NCBI GenBank assembly: GCA_030562195.1
Contig: CM060202.1
Location: 12,028,001-12,092,000, forward strand
Reading direction: 5' to 3'
Length of the DNA: 64,000 bases
DNA from: Nipponacmea schrenckii
Taxonomy: Eukaryota; Mollusca; Gastropoda; Lottiidae
The position numbers were made by a program, and so were the translations under genes. Shown here in pieces: positions 61,383 through 64,000 of this stretch. A model generated the notes under the pieces. That model was not told where the DNA came from. It saw nothing but the letters and a program-made list of their open reading frames with translations, and did no database searches. How positions within the stretch are numbered: position 1 is the stretch's first letter; every line of letters begins with the position of its first letter.

Positions 61383-63589
61383 AGGTGGTAGCAGAAGCAC
61401 CAGATCAGATTTCACATTTGATAGTTGTCAGACCTCATGGCAACATATTCTGACATCTAAAACCAGTTAATTGAAGAAGAAAGACTCAAGTTCAACTTTA
61501 TATTTTTGGGTTAGAAAGATCAATCAATAAATACATCATTGAGGCTATTCAAAAAAATTATTTCTTATTAAACTTCGAAAATTCTAATCTGTGCTATCTA
61601 CTTAATGCTACATGGAACAATTGTATTATTATGAAATGAACTTCATCATAATTATAATATGTGTCTGTTTTATCAAAAAAACTCAGAGTTCAGTTACATA
61701 AGGTGATCCCTCACATTTTCAACTTAAAAATTTCAGAAATATGTGTGCACTGCATATTAGAATTCCAAGCAAAACAATAGATTAATTTGGACACAGTGTT
61801 TGAAAAATATTACCATTAATTCTTACTGCAGATGGCAGTTACAGTCCTAATATTGAAGTTTGGTTATATTCCACTATTCAGAAACTCTCCTGCAATTGGA
61901 TTATCATCAGAAGCACTAACAAAAAGCAACCGATTATGAATGAATGTAGATTATTTCCATTGAAAATATTAGATTTTAAAACTTAAACTTTTCTTTGAAA
62001 GTATTAATCTTAGCATTAAAATCTAAAATTCTATTTTACCAACTTTTTAAGGCATTCATATAAATGACATTTTCTTAATGCATTTTACATCAAAATTAAA
62101 TCTTTTTCGCAGCTTGTAAAATCCTTTATTGATCACAGAACACACTTAAACTAATCCTTTAATCCAGGGATTATCTGTTGATCCTTGTAGTAGAGGAAAC
62201 ATGGAGTTAAACCATAGAGGGATTAAATCAGTGAGTGGTAATGATGAAAATACTAGAATTTAGAATCAATTATGCTTTAGCAACTAATCTCGATAAAGTA
62301 TCCTGCAGTGACAGACAAACGCACAAAACAAGTCCTAAAAAGAAAGGATATTATGCCATAATATTCATACAGACATTTTATAACATTATTGCTAAATTTG
62401 TATTTAAACTCTGAGAAGCAAACCATCCCAGTCATTTAAAATACCAGTCCAAAATAAATATACAATAAATTGCCATTCAAAGAACAGGTAACAAAATTAA
62501 ACATCCAAAAAATACTTAAAGTCCTTGTCACAGAAAAAATCTTGTCAAAACATTTGATTTTAGACTTGTCCCTCGTTAAGAATATAATCCAATATATACA
62601 CAATTATAAATACCAAATATTAGATTCTGATTATATATTCAAAGCTAGTACGATGGATTTAAAGTAGTTTTTCAAAAGTTTCCCCTCATTTTGAAGAAAA
62701 ATTGCAATATGACCACTTTATACAGAAACACAAATAATAATCACAATATAGAAACCAGCAATATTTAACACTTGTTGCACAGTGTGTATTTTCCAATATT
62801 TCGACTACGATAATACAGAGACACTGTTAGACAACATTGGTTACAATCCACATACAATTTACAAAGTAAAGGACATGATACCGATATCTAAGTTAACCAT
62901 TAACTTTCTGCCAATATTGATCTTGTTATTCGGCAATGCTAAGACGACCAAGGATAGATTTTATTTAGTATTCATATGAACTACTTCAGACTGACAGTAT
63001 TTTCTATAGGGATCACTAATTATTCCTTCCTTTTTTAATTATCATTTTCTTTTCTTTCTTATTCATTACACTTTGGTTGAACCTGACACATGGACAGAAA
63101 AGTTTAGATTTATGGTAGAAGGTGCAAAGTTCTAATTTAGTATCCATTTGTTTTATTTCTCATTTTCATTTAGGATTTTATATTTTATTATTAGTTGGAT
63201 TACGAAAATTTTTCCTAAAAATTCAGTGTAGGTGGTCGAAATAAAAATAAAAATAAATTTTCATTTTGCTACATGTAGGGACAAAAAAAAAAACCCATTT
63301 CCAGTCAAAAAATTTAACAATTCCAAAGTCTGATAACAAAATTAATTTATATAGATGTTATTATATTGTATACAGATTGATTAAACAGCACTTTTACAGG
63401 AGCAGAGTCATTTCACTTTCTGTTAGAACCAAGAAGATTTCACCAACTGTATCATCAGGCAAGGCCTTTACAAAGTAACGCTTTTATTCATTTCCCTGGT
63501 GTACTTGTATTACACATAAAAACAAACTTTCAGTCATTTTAACATAAAAAATACATCCACATGGTTAGTTTCAACGACGTCTAATAAAT

Positions 63590-63870
63590 AACTAGACCGC
63601 ACGCCCTACGTATATTTCCTAGTTGGCCATAACCAATCACCGCCAACTTCCGGTGTTGGCAAAAGAAAGGAAGTCACTACAGTCGAGAATGTAAACAAAG
63701 CGTAAGGTATCGTTTCTTCTGCTCAAAATTTTATTTGTAAGACTTTTCGTCGATTAAATATGTTAAGGATAGATTATTGAATAAATTTATATCGCTCAAC
63801 TCCACTTATTTATTAGATGTCATTGCTTAGTTTTTTTTTTTAGTTACTTACGCGCATGCGCGACAAAGTG
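63590..63870. promoter_or_regulatory. CpG-retaining housekeeping-type promoter
   Basis: This is the only strongly CpG-retaining stretch at the right end. It has AACCAAT near 63630, an ETS site CTTCCGG at about 63648-63654 and a perfect NRF1 site GCGCATGCGC at 63852-63861. NRF1, ETS and CCAAT motifs together are typical of TATA-less promoters close to transcription starts. It could serve Fe65 (minus), an unseen gene to the right (plus), or both. Confidence 0.45.
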
Positions 63871-64000
63871 GAGGGGTCGGTTTGTAATGCTGTCTTCGAC
63901 GTTCCACACACACGGGACTACTTTCAAACACTTCGGCAAAGCTGTTCGGGCCTGTGAAAACTGTGCCATCTGAAGAGGTGGAGGAGGCGGTACAACACGG
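63852..64000 (-). CDS. Candidate distal first exon of Fe65, cut by the window edge
   Basis: On the minus strand an open frame runs from the window edge through MAQFSQARTALPKCLKVVPC and VWNVEDSITNRPLHFVAHA to a perfect donor GTAAGT at 63851-63846. It leaves one base over (phase 1). That is exactly the phase of the Fe65 exon at 51380-51914, the same phase as the internal first exon at 57688-57874, so the two could be alternative first exons. The encoded sequence is not a recognised domain, and the exon may instead be untranslated or belong to another gene. Confidence 0.35.

Larger units (their letters stand above)
57875..63851. other. Upstream of the Fe65 internal start: intron or intergenic
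   Basis: No coding exon was found in about 6 kb. It contains a 44-bp tandem repeat (58523-58688), a two-copy repeat (61112-61382) and AT-rich sequence. If the exon at 63852-64000 belongs to Fe65, this is an intron. Confidence 0.5.

Noticed and set aside
63850..64000. Plus-strand open frame (…KLFGPVKTVPSEEVEEAV…) at the window edge as the start of another gene
   Set aside because: It has no in-frame ATG after the stop near 63886 and no splice acceptor. The opposite strand has a perfect donor. The frame could still be real if the gene's start lies outside the window.

Overview
The window is nuclear DNA from an animal. It is strongly AT-rich, its genes are split by GT-AG introns, and coding makes up a minor part of the sequence. 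The protein families and repeats point to a lophotrochozoan, most likely a marine mollusc. The best repeat evidence is an array of roughly 160-bp units ending in an ACGG-type microsatellite, as in the 'pearl'/Helentron-associated elements of molluscs. The secreted genes in the middle also fit. A limpet-like gastropod is possible, but the sequence cannot settle the species. There are no operons, CRISPR arrays, phage or prokaryotic systems here.

Six protein genes were rebuilt exon by exon. In every case the intron phases match across all joins. Left to right they are: (1) STIM, minus strand, 1827-25466, 14 core exons plus one new in-phase cassette exon, 678 or 703 aa, the ER calcium sensor of store-operated calcium entry. 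(2) SRA1, plus strand, 25932-28412, five exons, 281 aa, head to head with STIM across a 465-bp shared promoter. (3) TMEM192, minus strand, 30629-33070, six exons, 280 aa, a lysosomal membrane protein, tail to tail with SRA1. (4) A 111-aa secreted protein with two LDL-receptor class A domains, plus strand, 34079-35222. (5) A 272-aa intronless secreted protein, minus strand, 35828-36646, with Gly-Met-Asn repeats and a possible degenerate Cu/Zn-SOD-like core. (6) Fe65/APBB adaptor, minus strand, 41227-57874, 15 core exons, 806 aa, with WW-PTB-PTB architecture. A likely upstream first exon of Fe65 runs off the right edge at about 63852-64000.

Between and inside the genes are repeats: a MITE-like element in the presumed STIM 3' region, the pearl-like element in STIM intron 3, a tRNA-derived SINE in Fe65, a very recent 1.5-kb tandem duplication in Fe65, a 44-bp tandem repeat, a foldback element, a two-copy ~0.49-kb repeat and a possible retroelement relic.

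The genes do not form one pathway. STIM (calcium entry), SRA1 (nuclear receptor/RNA regulation), TMEM192 (lysosome) and Fe65 (APP-family signalling) look like ordinary conserved neighbours. The two small secreted genes in the middle are the lineage-specific part. The observations most worth checking are the STIM cassette exon of basophilic-kinase sites, the STIM coiled-coil 1 segment that lacks the usual heptads, the Fe65 C-terminal heptad expansion, the Fe65 WW domain lacking its second tryptophan, the Fe65 30-nt microexon, and the nearly His-free SOD-like secreted protein.
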